From assembly GCA_905250025.1 (NCBI GenBank), contig CAJNOJ010000020.1, forward strand, positions 496,001 to 560,000: a stretch of DNA of 64,000 nt, read 5' to 3'. Position numbers and translations under genes: made by a program. The notes beneath the pieces were generated by a model, which did no database searches, was not told the DNA's origin, and was given only the letters and a program-made list of their open reading frames with translations. Origin of the DNA: Adineta ricciae (lineage: Eukaryota; Rotifera; Eurotatoria; Adinetida; Adinetidae). Of this stretch, positions 15,270-37,347 are shown piece after piece. The first letter of the stretch is position 1. Each line of letters opens with the position of its first letter.

Positions 15270-18200
15270 TTACTGAGGGTTACCAGTATGTTGATCAACT
15301 TTTGCATTTAGTAGATGACAGCAATGTTTAAGACCTACAATAGAAGATATAGTATTGCAAAGTGTGAACAAGATAATTACCCGAACAATACAGGACGGTT
15401 AAAGCCGCTGAAAACAAACAAAACAAAAATTAGAATGTGATCATTTTTTGGTGAATGTAAGATGCATACCAAGTGCTTGAACTTTCTCATCAACATTGAT
15501 AATTTTCTTTTGAATTCTGCTCTTGGCGTTTTCATCGGTTAGATTGTTATTCATTTCGATAATTAATTCGTCACGAATTTCATCCTGTAGAGCAATGTCT
15601 TGTCGAAATCGACTGATCTAAATAAGAGACTTTCTCATTCGCTTGAACTCCCTTCCAAACAAGGTGTTCACGAACTTGATCTTCGAGCTTTTGTTTTCGT
15701 TCTTCGAGATCTAAATCTTTGAATAACTCCACTCCGAATGTATTTGCTTCAGCGTAGAGTGCTGCATGATCAACAGCTTTTTCTCGAAATAGGTTCTCTA
15801 GACTTTCCATATCGACACTGTTATTGGTTAAACATTTCTAAACGGAAAATCTCAAATTTTTCAAATCAAACATCATTCGTTAATATACACTGAATATGAC
15901 TTGAAGATCGTTTTCAGACACATTTTCACTCGCTATGAAGAAGTTACGAACATGAGATATTGAATAGAGAAACGATTGGAAGATTTACCCGATGACGATC
16001 GTGGTTTTCGAAGATCCAAATTTGAAGTAGTATGAGAACGTTTCGTCCGAAATTCGCGTAGTTTATTATAAGCGGATGAAGCAACACCGGCTAACTTTGA
16101 CGATGAGTGGATTGATTGATTCCCGAAAGGTCGTTTTTCAGCATTGATATGTTCGAATTGTTCATTTTTATTCGTAGCTTTAGGAATTGTTCGCCGTATA
16201 TTTGTCTGATCAACGTTCGCTATGGAGTCATTCTCAAAAGTAGATGATCTCGAACGCATATTTTCATGTGTGCAAAAGTTAGTCAGCACAAAGTTCTCTT
16301 CACATGCTCGATGGACGGTGACAGAACAGTCCCGACATTGTCGGCCTGCTTTCATCCATACTCTCTTTTGACATAAAGCACAATTGACACCAACACTGAA
16401 TGTTTGGTCTTCGAAAATATGACGAGGTGATCTAGAAAATGTCATTTAGAATTACGATCATTTTAGCATGTCATATCTTTACTTTGGGATGGGTTGCTCG
16501 GCGAAGGATAATTGCTCACTGTCGACTATGATCGTTTCAAAAGAAAAGGAACGTTGCCGTTTTGCTTCTTGTTTTCTTCTGTTCTCAATTTCAGGTTCAT
16601 GTCTAATTCTGATCGTGACAAATCCATGCGCCATGTGATCATCATACTTTTTGTGCGTAGTTAATTCGGCTAGTTTTTGCCTATAAGAGAATATCCTATC
16701 GACGAATGTATGAATAGAATTTCAAAACATACCGCTTTGGATCTTTCCGATAAGCTTCACTAGACGAAGAGGATAACATTTATAAGTACTAATTGGAATT
16801 CGGAATAAAGCTTACATATTAGACTTGGGTGAAATTGGCGATCGAAAATTAAGTGTCATTTGAGTCTCACGTTTGAAGCTCATATGAGCATTGAGAACAA
16901 TCTCCGCGAGAGGAACTGTTGCCTACATGAAAATACCGAACAAAACTTAGATTCAGTTGATCCAATAGATAATTTTTCTTTCTTAATCATCATTGGAAAG
17001 TCTCTCAAATCATAAACAATTAATGTGTTTTTAAACGCACATTTATTTTCCACTTAGTCACTTCGTAACAATAACCTAAATGAATCACTTACATAGCCAA
17101 GTAATATATGTTTTCGTTCAATATTAGGTACATTGCAATCGACTGGTGGTTTACACCATAAACAAATGTTCAGATATTCTTCGTCCGATCCGACTGAAAA
17201 CTCGCTGTCGTAGTTAAATTTGACATACTAGAGCAACAGAATATGGGAGTCTATACATTTTTTATATTCTGAAACATACTGCACTAGGTTTCTGCGTAAG
17301 AGTTGGTCGAGCTTGAAATGAGTCGAGCAATTCACTATTTGCCATCATCAAGTGAACCGTGTCCGGTGGTGAATTTGTCTACAAAAGTCGAACAAGGGGT
17401 TCGAAAGTTAACTTTTGACACCTTACTAGTTTAGTACCCGTCCATTCTTGAATGGTATCTGTTTTAACTGAAAAGAAAACAAATACAATATTCTCAGAAA
17501 CGTTGGAAAATTGCACATCGTACCAGAGAATCGTCGTCGCAATGTTTCTGTGAATTCTGGTCCCTATACAATCAAATTTCGGCAAGTAAATTTGAGAGAA
17601 AAGGGATCTCACTGTCTCTACGGCTCGTGGTATTCGAACACTTTGGAGAACTGGTATAGCAACTACAAGTTGTACTTTTTGATCGTGTTTTAATAAACGA
17701 GTCACTTGTTCCAACTGATCAACACGTTTGCCTTGAATTTCAAGTAGAAAGACATTTTTATCCTTCAAAGCTTCTCCAAAGATCGTCTGATCTTTAAATT
17801 CATCTGGAATCGGATCCAATTGTTCAATCAACAATTCCACATTATCCATATATAAAACTTCTTTCACACGAATATTGTTACATTGCGGATAAAACTCGCA
17901 CTGATATCTTTTCCATTGATCACGATTCAGACATAAATAATCTTCGCACGTGTATTTATTGACATTGATTGTAAGAAAAATGAATAATGCTAATTCTGTC
18001 TGTTGATTGTAGATTTCGTATGGAATCGAAAGACGGTCGCATGATTTGATTTTAATATGAAATTTGCCAGGTATAAGGTCAGGATTGATTACTTCTAAAC
18101 ACTCCTTCGGGGACGAACGGTGTGACGTGGGAAAAAACGGCTGATAACGAATTTTGTAATTTGGCCAGATTTGTTTACGTCGTATAGCGCGATGTATTTG

Positions 18201-19022
18201 TTGTTTGATTATTTGTGCTAATTGAGCTGTCTCACGATTGGATAGATAAGATTTCACATCTAAATCAATCAATGGTTCTCCTTGAAAGACTAGCAACCAA
18301 TGAGAAAATGGTTCACGACGGAGTTCTAATCGTACATCACCCCGAATTCGTGTGATCTTTATGTATAACTGACACGTCTGTTCAAATGCAAGTGTTATGT
18401 CAAGTGTGACAGAAAAACCATCTTGATAGTCGGCATGAAATGTCGCTTGGCATTCCTGTGTAGAAAAATCAATAATCAGCCTAGGAAATTCCGTAGATTT
18501 ACTTTGATCAAATTCTGTTCGTCATGTTCATGCCGTTCGAATCGTATATCACTGAGTATTGGACATTCTTTTCCCAAAGAAAAGCTATGTATCTATGAAG
18601 AGCACAGACGGATGACAAAAAACTCGAAGTATATGAAATCCTACGACAATATCCCGAACGAACAGCTTTCCCAAGCGAGTATTTCTTAAATCATTGAATT
18701 CAACATTTAATTTTTTAACGATATAACGCCTGATTCGAGAAGAATCCTTTAATTCTTGAAAGACAAATTGGAAGATACAATTGACAGTGTCAACAGTGGA
18801 ATTTTTCGATCGAAAATTCTAAGATAAACATACATCAATACGAAAGCCATCTCAAATGCCGACGAAACTTACTTCAGGTAGCGGCTGAAATGTTTGGTAT
18901 TGATTTTGTTCGGCAATTGGTTCGGGCTGACTGAATCCATGTCGCATATACAAATAGACTACGAGAGCAACCGTTGTTGCACATCCAAGAGCATAACTAA
19001 GAAAGACAATCGCTATGAACAT
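15270..19022 (-). CDS. PDZD8: PDZD8, ER contact-site lipid-transfer protein (SMP-PDZ-C2-C1)
   Basis: PDZD8 is an ER-anchored protein with an SMP lipid-transfer domain working at ER-mitochondria and ER-endolysosome contacts. ATG 19022 opens directly into a membrane anchor (IAIVFLSYALGCATTVALVV) as in the human protein. The SMP domain runs from about 18440 to 18070, with FSHWLLVFQGEPLIDLDVKS and WPNYKIRYQPFFP matching PDZD8 closely. A degenerate PDZ follows (LLEIQGKRVDQLEQVTRLL, about 17830-17680), then a C2-like block near 17220-17110 (YLNICLWCKPP), a C1 zinc finger at 16400-16270 (CALCQKRVWMKAGRQCRDC...HRACEE) and a C-terminal coiled coil (LDLEERKQKLEDQVREH, 15750-15650). The stop at 15270 assumes introns near 15380 and 15430. 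All expected domains are present in order; small exon limits are approximate. Confidence 0.9.
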
Positions 19023-19610
19023 ATTTACATGAAATACATCTTCAAGAAGAGAAAATTCATATATTGTTTTAGTGAATTATTCTTTATTATTATTATTATA
19101 GTTGTTGTTCGTTTGCTTGTATTCCAATACTTCTCGTTTTATACACACGGACATTTCGAAAGCGGCATACAAAACTATACAAACATATGAGTGAAAGATA
19201 AACGAAGAGAAAAAGAACGAAGATGATGATAATGAAATCATAAAAACACACACAGAAAAAAAAGTTGGTTTTTCTTCACTCAACTGCAAGATTTCAGGTC
19301 CTATTCTTTTCCAGAATTCTAAATGATATATGTACACACACACACTCGAAGACGCGCGTAAGCATTGTTTGCTTTTTTTTTCTATACGGAAGAACATGGT
19401 TGTTTTTTTTCTCAAAGAGTAGAACTTAATTATTTACAAAGTCATCGCCGTGTTCTTTTATTTTAGAAAACGAAAAACAAAAGATCACTGCGAGAATACA
19501 ACGCTATAGAAAGAACAATAAATTAAAAGAAACAAACATGAAGATTGAATAAGATGTGTGTGTGTATGTGTGCGCGCGGGCATATATATGTATATATGGT
19601 CGTTAAACCA
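19023..19610. other. PDZD8 promoter side and DYRK1A 3' UTR side, with microsatellites
   Basis: Gene-free stretch between two minus-strand genes. It holds an ATT/ATA repeat near 19085-19105, an ACAC run near 19334-19345 and a TGTG/GCGC/ATAT compound microsatellite at about 19556-19598. Open frames here are translated simple repeats. Confidence 0.5.
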
Positions 19611-20637
<1,027 letters not shown>

Positions 20638-20638
20638 N
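20638..20638. other. Single-N scaffold gap inside DYRK1A
   Basis: A lone N marks the join between the contig ending in DYRK1A coding sequence and a contig starting inside the EBF intron (equivalent to 2274). Similar single Ns at 32231 and 33761 also sit exactly at abrupt changes of gene context, so the N stands for a gap of unknown size rather than one unread base. Confidence 0.9.
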
Positions 20639-20783
20639 GATCATGATTAACACTTCACATTAAACAGATAGAAATACGAATCACGCGATCGGTTTCGATG
20701 ATAACATAGATCATTCAACATGATAGAACTATAAAGAAACCTTTGAACATATGTCACTTTTTTTTTGTTTTTTTTCTTCGTAG

Positions 20784-23251
<2,468 letters not shown>

Positions 23252-24429
23252 AAACATATCTAACCTCTATTCAATTTGTTTTCTTCATCTATATATATAT
23301 TTATTTTGTCGTATTTGCGTGCATCTGACTTCGTGTGTGTGTGTGTGTGGCTTTAATTATCTAAATGCAATTTTTTTTTCTTTCTGTTCACTTTTTTAAA
23401 AAGTATTGTACAAAACAACCAAAAACGCATGGATCATAGTTGTCGTGTATGGGATAATATAACATTGATAATAATCAAGACTGTTTCTTTCTCTTAATGA
23501 GAAAATCGTTGAACAGCCGGTACAATATCTTCTGATAATTAGCTTTTCTATAGACAGATGAATTGTTGTCACCCCCTGCAGCTATGGATGGATCTTTTCT
23601 TCTCTCTCCCCTCTCTCTCTCTCTCTCTTTTAATCAAGCCTATTTGACTCTTTTTATATGTCAGAAAAGAAGAATGATCCATATGACGATGATACGATTT
23701 CCATAAATAAAAAAAGAGAAAGCTAACTAAATTTCTGTTCTATACATGTGTTCGCGCATGCTTTGAACTAGTTTGATTATGAGCAAACGACCAATGGGAG
23801 TGTTAATGCAGGCAGACGGAGACATGCGATCATTTTGGTCAGTGTCCGTCGATCTCATTTCATATTTATAACATTAATTCATGAACAGCCATTTGAAACT
23901 CTCCTGAGAAATAAAGAGAATCAAACAAAAAATGCGAACGACTACCGATCGTCTATCTATATCGTTGACAGATGGATGTTGTCATGTTAGAATGGATATG
24001 GAAAAAAAACAGTTACCTCAATCGACCGATACGTGTGCATACAGGCGCGACCAGACAGCCGGAAGCGATTGAGTAGTGGGCGGCGTTTAATAGATTAAGT
24101 TTCCACTTAAGCGATGTGTTATGTATATACATATGAAACAAGTGGCACATTTGTTTCGGATGTCGTTTTTATGGATGAATGAAGCCATTGTAAGAGAGAA
24201 ATTGAATTTGTACGAAGCTTGAAATAAGTGAAAATCAAATTTTTCTTGACCGAATTAAAATACAATAAACAATAGAATCACTTATGCTTATCAATTGATT
24301 TTTTTCCTATGATAATCACCGAGAAAACTGATATTGTCAAAGATAAGCACGCTCCTTTTCTCTTCGATATATGATTCATATATTTAACTAAAAATTCATC
24401 ACAATGGAGTATCACAGAAAAACAATATT
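23252..24429. other. Intergenic region, copy B
   Basis: Counterpart of 4877-6035. GT and CT repeats differ in length from copy A (GT near 23335, CT near 23605-23630). From about 23680 to 24260 only two substitutions were counted against copy A. Beyond about 24300 divergence rises sharply. No gene was recognised. Confidence 0.5.
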
Positions 24430-26831
24430 CTAGAAAAACTTTTGCAGATCCTTAAGAATTAATGTATCATTGTAAGAAGAAAACTTCCATTGTTGCGTTT
24501 TCTTCTCTACTTCACATTCATCCATAAAGATCATCTTGCTATCCACATCACAATCCAAACAGAAATTAGTAGCAACATGTAGAATATGGAAGTTGTTAGG
24601 ATTGTAAACGAAATGTTGATTACCACGCATACCTTCGAACGTAAACATGAAATTCAAACGAAAATAGATGTAAACGATAGATTTTTACCATGACAATTAA
24701 AGAGCACCACTGGTGTACGTTTGCCCCGACTGGGAACGTCGAAACAAATTTCGCGACTTTTGGGTCGAATATCTTGTCGCCAACTCAATTCAAAGTTCTC
24801 CAAGAATACGAACAAATACTTCTTCTATTAGTGATGACGATGAATGATTACCTGTTCGCCACTTCTTCCTTGCTGATCTTTCACACAATCATCAAGACCG
24901 AATGTTCCACGTTCTCCAGCATGTTTTGTGTCTATACATAGATCTGCAGCTGTACTACGAATCTATACAGATTTCCATCATAAAATTAAAGAGACGACGT
25001 AACTGATCTACGCATTACTTCTCCTTCAGCGTATGCTGGAAGTGGAACAGGTGGATAATATTGAGGAAGATCGAATGCAACGTTTTCCATAAACCTACTC
25101 TAGTCAGATTCCTGTTTTTCTACCGATGAAGAAAGACATACCATTTAAAAGATTTACATCGTAGCTTTTCTCTCAAAGCCACTTGTTTTTTAATATTGCC
25201 TGCATCTACATGCCTACAAACGAAAACTCGTAGACTATTTCAATACTACCAAATCGAAAGATAGTATCCTACCGTATTCGACTATTTCGTTTATATATGT
25301 ATTCAGCATATTCATCCATCCAAACGACGGCTACTCTTTTATGGTTCTGCATCATGACGAGAACAATTGACAGTTTAACAAAGTATTCTATTAACTCACT
25401 CGTGATAGGTAGTCTCCAAAATCGAAACCACCATGTGGATTAAATTGTCGATAGATATGTCCCACTCTCGAACAAGGCGCATCGACAAGACGTCCTCCGC
25501 ATTGCCAGATTTTAAATGACATTTCATACTGTTCACCACCCCAAACATCCAAACCTTCATCATAACCACCCAATTCCCAAAACCATATTTTACTAATTGC
25601 AAAAAGTCCGCCGGCCATCACTGGGTCACTACGCAACGAAGACTTTCACTTGAAACACAACTGCGAAAACTTACTCAAACGGTTCAGTTGGCTTTTCAAC
25701 AGTACCGGGTAACAACGGTAACCGTTTGTAATACATCTGCCAATCGAATGCACCTCGAGCACCTTCATCCTGTGCAACGTAGGCAAAGGTTTCCCATTTA
25801 ATCACATCAATGAGCGGACAAACACTTGTTTTATAATCCATAGCAATCGGTTCAATTAATGGAGGAAGCCAATTAATATTAACTTCGATGTGTGAATCAA
25901 AAAATATCAGTACATCACCTTTAGTCTCACGAGCACCAGCTAATCGCGTACGGATGAGTCCTTCACGATTCTGAAGACGAATAATGCGAACTTTGGTTAG
26001 ATTAGCGATATGATTATCGAGCGGCGATTTCAAATTAGCTTGAAAAGAAAACGACAGCTTCGCAGGTAGTCATGTCATTATCGATATACTTCCTATGAGA
26101 CTTTTACCTTTCACACTGGCATCATCAACAAGAATGATTTCCGTCAGAAGTTTTGGTGGTGTTCGATTTAATATGCTATAAATCGATCGTAGTAACGTAG
26201 TCAGATGTTCATTACGAACGGGGATGATAATGCTAACCTAGAGAGAATATAAATGTTACTATATTGATTCAGATAAGATTAAACGGCTTACGGAGGGTAA
26301 TTCAGCCAGATAGAGTTTCTTTTTACAGCTAAAGAAAAGCAAGTGAAAATTATATGATGCATCAAACATATTGGTATACTCTGGATGTCGGATATCTTTT
26401 ATTGACCGATGAACGAAGATATTTTCAGATATAAAAGCGTTAAAGCCATTTTCTCGATAGAGTTGTTGAAACACAGCACTATTTCGTTCTTGTGTACTTG
26501 GTTCAACACCTGCACCACCCTCACCCAAACCTAGTCAACAAAAATATACGAATCGATAGACAGATAGTCAAAGCCTAGTATTACCTGTTCGAGCAGTATC
26601 ACGAGCTATGGCCGCATAATCATGCCAATCGATTTTCTGAACTTTTCTTCCTAGGATATCGACGAGTTTTCCGTGTATTCGTGGCGTAGATGATGATACA
26701 TGTTTCTCCTCTCGATGTATTACCTCATTAGTGTCTACTGAGTATTCGATCTGTTGATTTATCAAGTAAATTATTGAAAGAAAGAGGAAAAAGACGAAAA
26801 ATATACGTTTTCTTCGAAATCTCAATGGCAT
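24430..26831 (-). CDS. GALNT10: GALNT10-like N-acetylgalactosaminyltransferase, copy B
   Basis: Full-length counterpart of 6036-8442 with the same exon order, anchor, catalytic blocks ([47 protein letters not shown]) and ricin-type lectin tail ([17 protein letters not shown]). The stem lacks two Asp/Asn residues relative to copy A ([12 protein letters not shown] versus [14 protein letters not shown]). The possible 39-base micro-intron is also present and in frame. All motifs are intact, so both alleles look functional. Confidence 0.92.
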
Positions 26832-28367
26832 TCTACATCTATTAGTTTCATTCCACCATGAACATCTATTTCAAACAGTACAACTCAACCGAATGACTCA
26901 TAAAATTTTATTTATTCAAAACTGTTGACTGACGAATCGTTACCTTCAGTCTGAGTAGATGTGAGACATAGCGACATCAGTCAATAGCACCTCATCATGA
27001 AGATAACTGTTTCGAAACAGTTTTGAACACTTTCGATATCAAAATTGCAGAAAAAGTACGTACTATACAACCCATGCGGCTTCATCTATTATTATATATG
27101 CTTCATTGAATCGCTCTACGATCGTTCATTCAATCGAGTAGCGTAATATTCGTTTAATAATTTACATTCCTGGAAGAATTATCATCAATGTCAGAAATTC
27201 ATTCGAGAGAAGTGCCAAATTGAATTAATAAATACTTTTTGATCCGAGATGTTTTATCGTAACAGGTCATAAACATCTGAAATCGATCTACTCAATCAAT
27301 GGTTAATAACGGATATAAACAAAGAAATGTGCTCTATTTAACTTGTAATTTCCTCTGAGAATACACATTCAATGCTAAAAGTTATTGCGCACCTTACGTA
27401 AGAGAGCACAATGAGATTGGCCGAGCAAATCACGAAAATATGTTCATCAAAAACGAATCGTTGACAAATTTGCATTTAATTGATTGTTGAAGAAAACGAC
27501 TGAAGAGATGGGAGGAGTGCTGACACACTGGATTCGTTCTCTCGTGAAATTGGTTCTGTTTTTCAATAACGGTTCAAGACTCATATTAATGCTAATCAAT
27601 TATACACAGATGAGACGATGTTTATTTGCACAGACAAATATCCTTGATAAAACCTATTCAATGTCATACGTGTAAACTTCAGATTCATTTTACAGACAGA
27701 TAGACTGACTGACTATCGTTCTGATTAAACAAAACTCCATGTGATAGATCGCAAACAAGCTTTTGATCAACTCCGTCATCATATCGCTATTAATCCATTA
27801 AATCTCGCATAGGAGTGACGAGAAACGAGTTATATTTGGTGTTTTTCTCTCACACTGTTTAACTGTTATGACGCGTAAGTAAGTCAGAGGATTAAAAGAC
27901 AGTTACGACCAACGTCCGATTGTAAGCAGGAATGTTTTCCCTTCCAGATCTATTGTTTTGCATTAATGACGTCCATCCGATATAATCATATGATGAACGC
28001 GCCACACCTTGCTTGACTATCTTGATTTTACATCTGTCTGTCTATCATTTTGAAAAGTTTTGTAGGTAAAAGTCAACGATAATGATGATGTAATGATTTC
28101 TCTTTTTTTTCCTCTTCTTTCAATCGAATTTACATAAAAGTAAACGCGAATGGCCCGACCGATGTAGTTCGCTATTCATGCATAGACACAGACATGTAAG
28201 TTCATAGAATGTATATATGTAAACATTGTATAACCATGATCGTCATCAACAAACGTCTGATTAACCAAATGGTTGATATTGACGTGATCTTTGCAAGTCA
28301 TTCGAGACCAACAGATTCGATATGTAACAACAATTCAATTCCTTGAATGCCATTAACCAATACACAA

Positions 28368-28402
<35 letters not shown>

Positions 28403-29784
28403 TGTATATGTGACATCATCGCATCATGTATAAATATCTAATGATCAAACCTTATCTCTAAGGAGTGTATTGAGGCAATGATCGTATGTTAGATATACAA
28501 CTGAAAGCAGTTAAGTATCTGAAGCAAACAGTAAGTGACGAGACATTGATCGAATGGCATTTTTTTAATATTTGAAGATAGATGATTGTTAGAATCGAGA
28601 GTAGAATATGAAACGTAATTGAGGCGTGTTGACAGATGCTTTTAAAAAAAGAGGAGAATACAAAGGACAGGGCGAAACGCCTTCAATACAAAAATATAAA
28701 GAAATATTCATATGAATGTCATTAGAACATCTCGAGGTCAAGTCATATGTTGTCAGTCGTCTAGAATAGTGAGAAGAAAAAAAAAAGAAATGACTTCATT
28801 CTGTTACTTTTCTTCCTTGTTCTCGTTTCTATCGATGAACACAAAATCAGATATGTCATAATGTCTCATTTTCTTTTAGAATATCAATCAAAGGAAATTT
28901 CTCTCATTGTTATCAGTTTCCTTTGCAAACGCGTACCTCATGCACATTTCATGCTGCTAAACACTTTTTTCTTCTTCTTTCTCGTTGAATATCAATGAGC
29001 AGGTGCTGCATATACTCTCGTTCTCATTTGTGATATGAGAGCAGGAATGAAGGAAGGACAACAAGTGTTTATACTTCAAACCAGAATCCCTTCTAGCAAT
29101 TTCTAACTTGTATTAAGTATGTATTTTTAGTCGTTTATTTAGATTTCATTGACGTAACAATCATTTGTATGATACAAAAAAGACACTGTAGGCAGTTTTT
29201 CGATCAGGAGAGTTTTTTTTTGTTCATAACATGCATTCGAAACGATTGTAAGAGTTCCCTTTACATAAACATTAGTAAATTAGCTTACGCGATGCAGTAG
29301 CTTTTAACGAGTAATGATCTCGAAGTAAAAATGATAGCGTTAGTCTTTCTTTTGCACAAAGCTTATTAAATTAATACTACTCAATCGCATCTTCTCTGAT
29401 GTTTATATGACGTTTCGGTGACAAATAAAAGGGCTCAAGATAAAAGAGAAAGTTCATTTCTATGAGCCACAATTCTCTTCTCTCTACTTGTTCAATATAT
29501 TCAGCTCATAAACAATAACAATAAGTAGTACACTGATAGGTAAAGAGGATGAAGAACAATGACCAAACATACACTATACTTTTGTTAGTTCAAATAAAGG
29601 AGAAAGAGAAAGAAAAAAGACCATAATTTTCATACATGTACATATGAACACGACACACTTGAAAGCTTAAAACATATCGATATGAATCTTTCATACAGCT
29701 TCCAATATTGATTAGTGAAAGATATTCATTTGGGTGTATTTTTCTTCTCTCTTTAATTTCAGTCCGACAAAAGCGACAAATACA
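26832..29784. other. Intergenic region, copy B
   Basis: Counterpart of 8443-11374, alignable throughout with mosaic divergence. No gene was recognised. The 5' UTR splice acceptor of the Mab-21-like gene is conserved at about 29761. Confidence 0.5.
28371..28400. repeat. CT microsatellite, length-polymorphic between copies
   Basis: About 13 to 14 CT units here against about 6 in the corresponding place near 9983. Such a length difference is typical of a heterozygous microsatellite. Confidence 0.8.
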
Positions 29785-32089
29785 ATGGGTAATTGTATTG
29801 GGAAAAAGTCTGATGCCAAAAACAAACGTCGAACATATGTTCCATCGCCACCGACAATTCACAAACGTTTTCGTAAAAAACGAGGTCTATCATTATCATC
29901 GTCATCGACAGCAAAACAACCCAGTGTTCTTGTTTCACATCTACCTGATGTCAAAGAATCTGATTCTCTAGTTCAGAAAAATGAAGAATGTGAAGAACAA
30001 ATTGCACGTTGTTCCGTATATTCGGTAGGAACAACGGTTAGTAATGATCCATTTATACTGATACACTCACCGTCAACATCGTTATCGATCCAATTACCAA
30101 TTGAATGCGATAATGTCGAATCGAATCATACGATTATCGATTTAGCACATCCAGTACTTGTAATTACAAATGAACAAGATTCAACAATGGGACAATTTTT
30201 TAGTAGAGAAACAGAACTCAATGATGATCAACGAGTACCCAGCTTTACTGATGAAATTCTTCTTGGTAATTGTTTTACATAAGCAAAACTCCTTTTGAAA
30301 CGACAAAATCGACTTTTATTTCAGATTCTTTGGATTCATCGCCTTCGTTATCCCATTCTGCGACTTCATTATCTTCCCTCTCTTGTAATACAACACCATT
30401 TTCGTCACAAGATAAATTAATTCTCTCCTCTTCATCATCTTCCGCTGATACAAATCCGATCCTTTCCTCTTTGCCTTACACCGAACAAATCTATCTCGAT
30501 CATTGTTCACCATCCAACGAAACTTTCTCGCCCAATCTTCCAGTTTCCTTTCCTCGTTCACACAATAATCCCTTTCTTAATGAATTTCACCAAAATATTC
30601 TTCTTCACTCATGTCGAACGCTTAGTTCACTTATTGATAACGTTTCTCAACAACAATTTATTCGAATACATCGCCGAACAAAACCTCTCCTAATTGAACA
30701 CAAACAATTTCATTGTGTACAATTACAGTAAGTTCATTCTCCTATTAATCATCTCTCTCATCTTTTCATCATAGACATTTTCAAAACTCTCCAACACCGC
30801 CATTCATTTTCGATCATGATCAAAAATTCGTATACATGACCAAATATGCACGTTGGAACACATTTCAGTCGATAACATCCGCAACGAAAGATACTCGACG
30901 CATCTTTTCTTCCTGTGATCATTGTTTATCTTTACTCTCAGGTTCACAATTAAACAAATACATACGTCCGTTTTTATATGCAAATGCCACCCATCACTTA
31001 GCACAAATGTATTTTAATGATATCGATAACAATAACAACACGACGTTCGGTTATGTTTCACAAAAGGATCCTCATTCAATCGAGCAGATTCTCATTAACA
31101 ATTCGAAACTAGCTTATTCCTATGATCTGGATGTGGATCAAACATCGATTTACTTTGTTATACGCATACAATCATGGCCGGAGGAAATGCGCGTCAATTT
31201 CGAAGAGCGACCACGTTTATGGTCATTGAATGTTGAAAAGTTATTCGATAATACTTGTTTTATTCGATATAATGATACTGAATATGAAATCTCAACAAAT
31301 GATAAATGTCATGCTTGTGACAAACTACTTACACCATGTTCATCGAACACCACATGGTCGTATACGTATGCGGCCATCGAGAGTCAACTTGTTCAATTGA
31401 TGTCTGAAAATCAAATACGTTTTGCGTCGATTGTATGGAATTATATACATGGTAGAACTCAAGGACAGATTTCGTTCAAGATTTTTAAGCATACACTCTT
31501 CTATTTCTTCGAACAATATTCGTCCGATGCATTGCTATTGAGTGATTTACTGAATTCGATTCGTCTGTTTCTGGATTTTCTTTCCGATTGCGTGCAAAGA
31601 AAATCTATTCGACATTATTTCAATTCAGATTATAATCTGTACAACGATGATGTGGCAATGAATTTTCTTTCATCGAAAATAACCTATTTAGATTTGAAGA
31701 ATTTCTCCGTGTATCTTCTGCCAAAGTCTTCGTTATATCTTTATCATTTGATGTATTTAATCGAATTTCAAACGAGCTTTTTGAATTATTTCTACTCAGC
31801 AAAGACCAATCTCATGCAAACAATCATCGAAACACATGAATTCGTTATTAAACAGCTTTCATTAGGTGTCAAAACCTATCGGCGACAATTCGATTCAGCA
31901 TCAGCAATGAAATCGTATCGACCATTAGCACTCGATCATTTGTATCGTTATCAGGAAGACAATGTTCAACTCATACTCGATTATTTACCATTTCTACGCG
32001 AGAAAGAACCGTCACTGTTGATTCATTCGTTATGGTCGATATTTATCCAGTATTTGAATTCTTTGTTTGATGATCTTTTTATTTCGTAA
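29785..32089 (+). CDS. N-myristoylated Mab-21-domain-like protein, copy B
   Basis: Counterpart of 11375-13677 with the same three-exon structure and the same MGNCIGKK start. Over the 417 residues from MTKYARWN to the stop, 17 substitutions were counted against copy A (about 4 percent). The GALNT10-like copies show fewer changes over a comparable stretch. Substitutions such as EFVVEQ to EFVIKQ and RRSIRHYFNSDH to RKSIRHYFNSDY keep the fold-type residues. The frame is intact. Function is unknown; the family link is the same tentative one as for copy A. Confidence 0.6.
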
Positions 32090-32121
32090 ACAATAACAAC
32101 GAAAAATGATGTGTGTATAGT

Positions 32122-32230
32122 TTAATTTAATTCATCTTCATCGAAGTCTGAATCATCATCAACGTAATTTTCATCATCATCATCATCATCATCGTTCTCG
32201 CCATTGAATTGTTTAGTAGATGAATCGTTT
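32122..32230 (-). CDS. C9orf85: C9orf85-like protein, copy B, only the C-terminal tail
   Basis: The last ~36 codons (NDSSTKQFNGEN followed by the Asp/Glu tail) are present, then the sequence stops at the N at 32231. Everything upstream is missing. The open frame that seems to run on into kinase-like sequence beyond the N is an artefact of the join. Confidence 0.85.
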
Positions 32231-32231
32231 N
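32231..32231. other. Single-N scaffold gap
   Basis: The sequence changes from C9orf85 tail to an internal DYRK1A exon at this base. The bases after it (GTGGTACCCATGTATTATCA) are the same as those after the N at 33761. Confidence 0.9.
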
Positions 32232-33760
<1,529 letters not shown>

Positions 33761-33761
33761 N
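33761..33761. other. Single-N scaffold gap
   Basis: Join between the haplotype fragment 32232-33760 and the contig that continues to the end of the window. Both sides are DYRK1A, but the order jumps back: the sequence after the N repeats that after 32231. Confidence 0.9.

Positions 33762-37347
<3,586 letters not shown>

Noticed and set aside
15054..15311. 85-codon plus-strand frame
   Set aside because: Antisense to NAA38 and the last PDZD8 exon.
18894..19190. 98-codon plus-strand frame over the PDZD8 start
   Set aside because: It is the antisense of the PDZD8 membrane-anchor exon plus ATT repeats.
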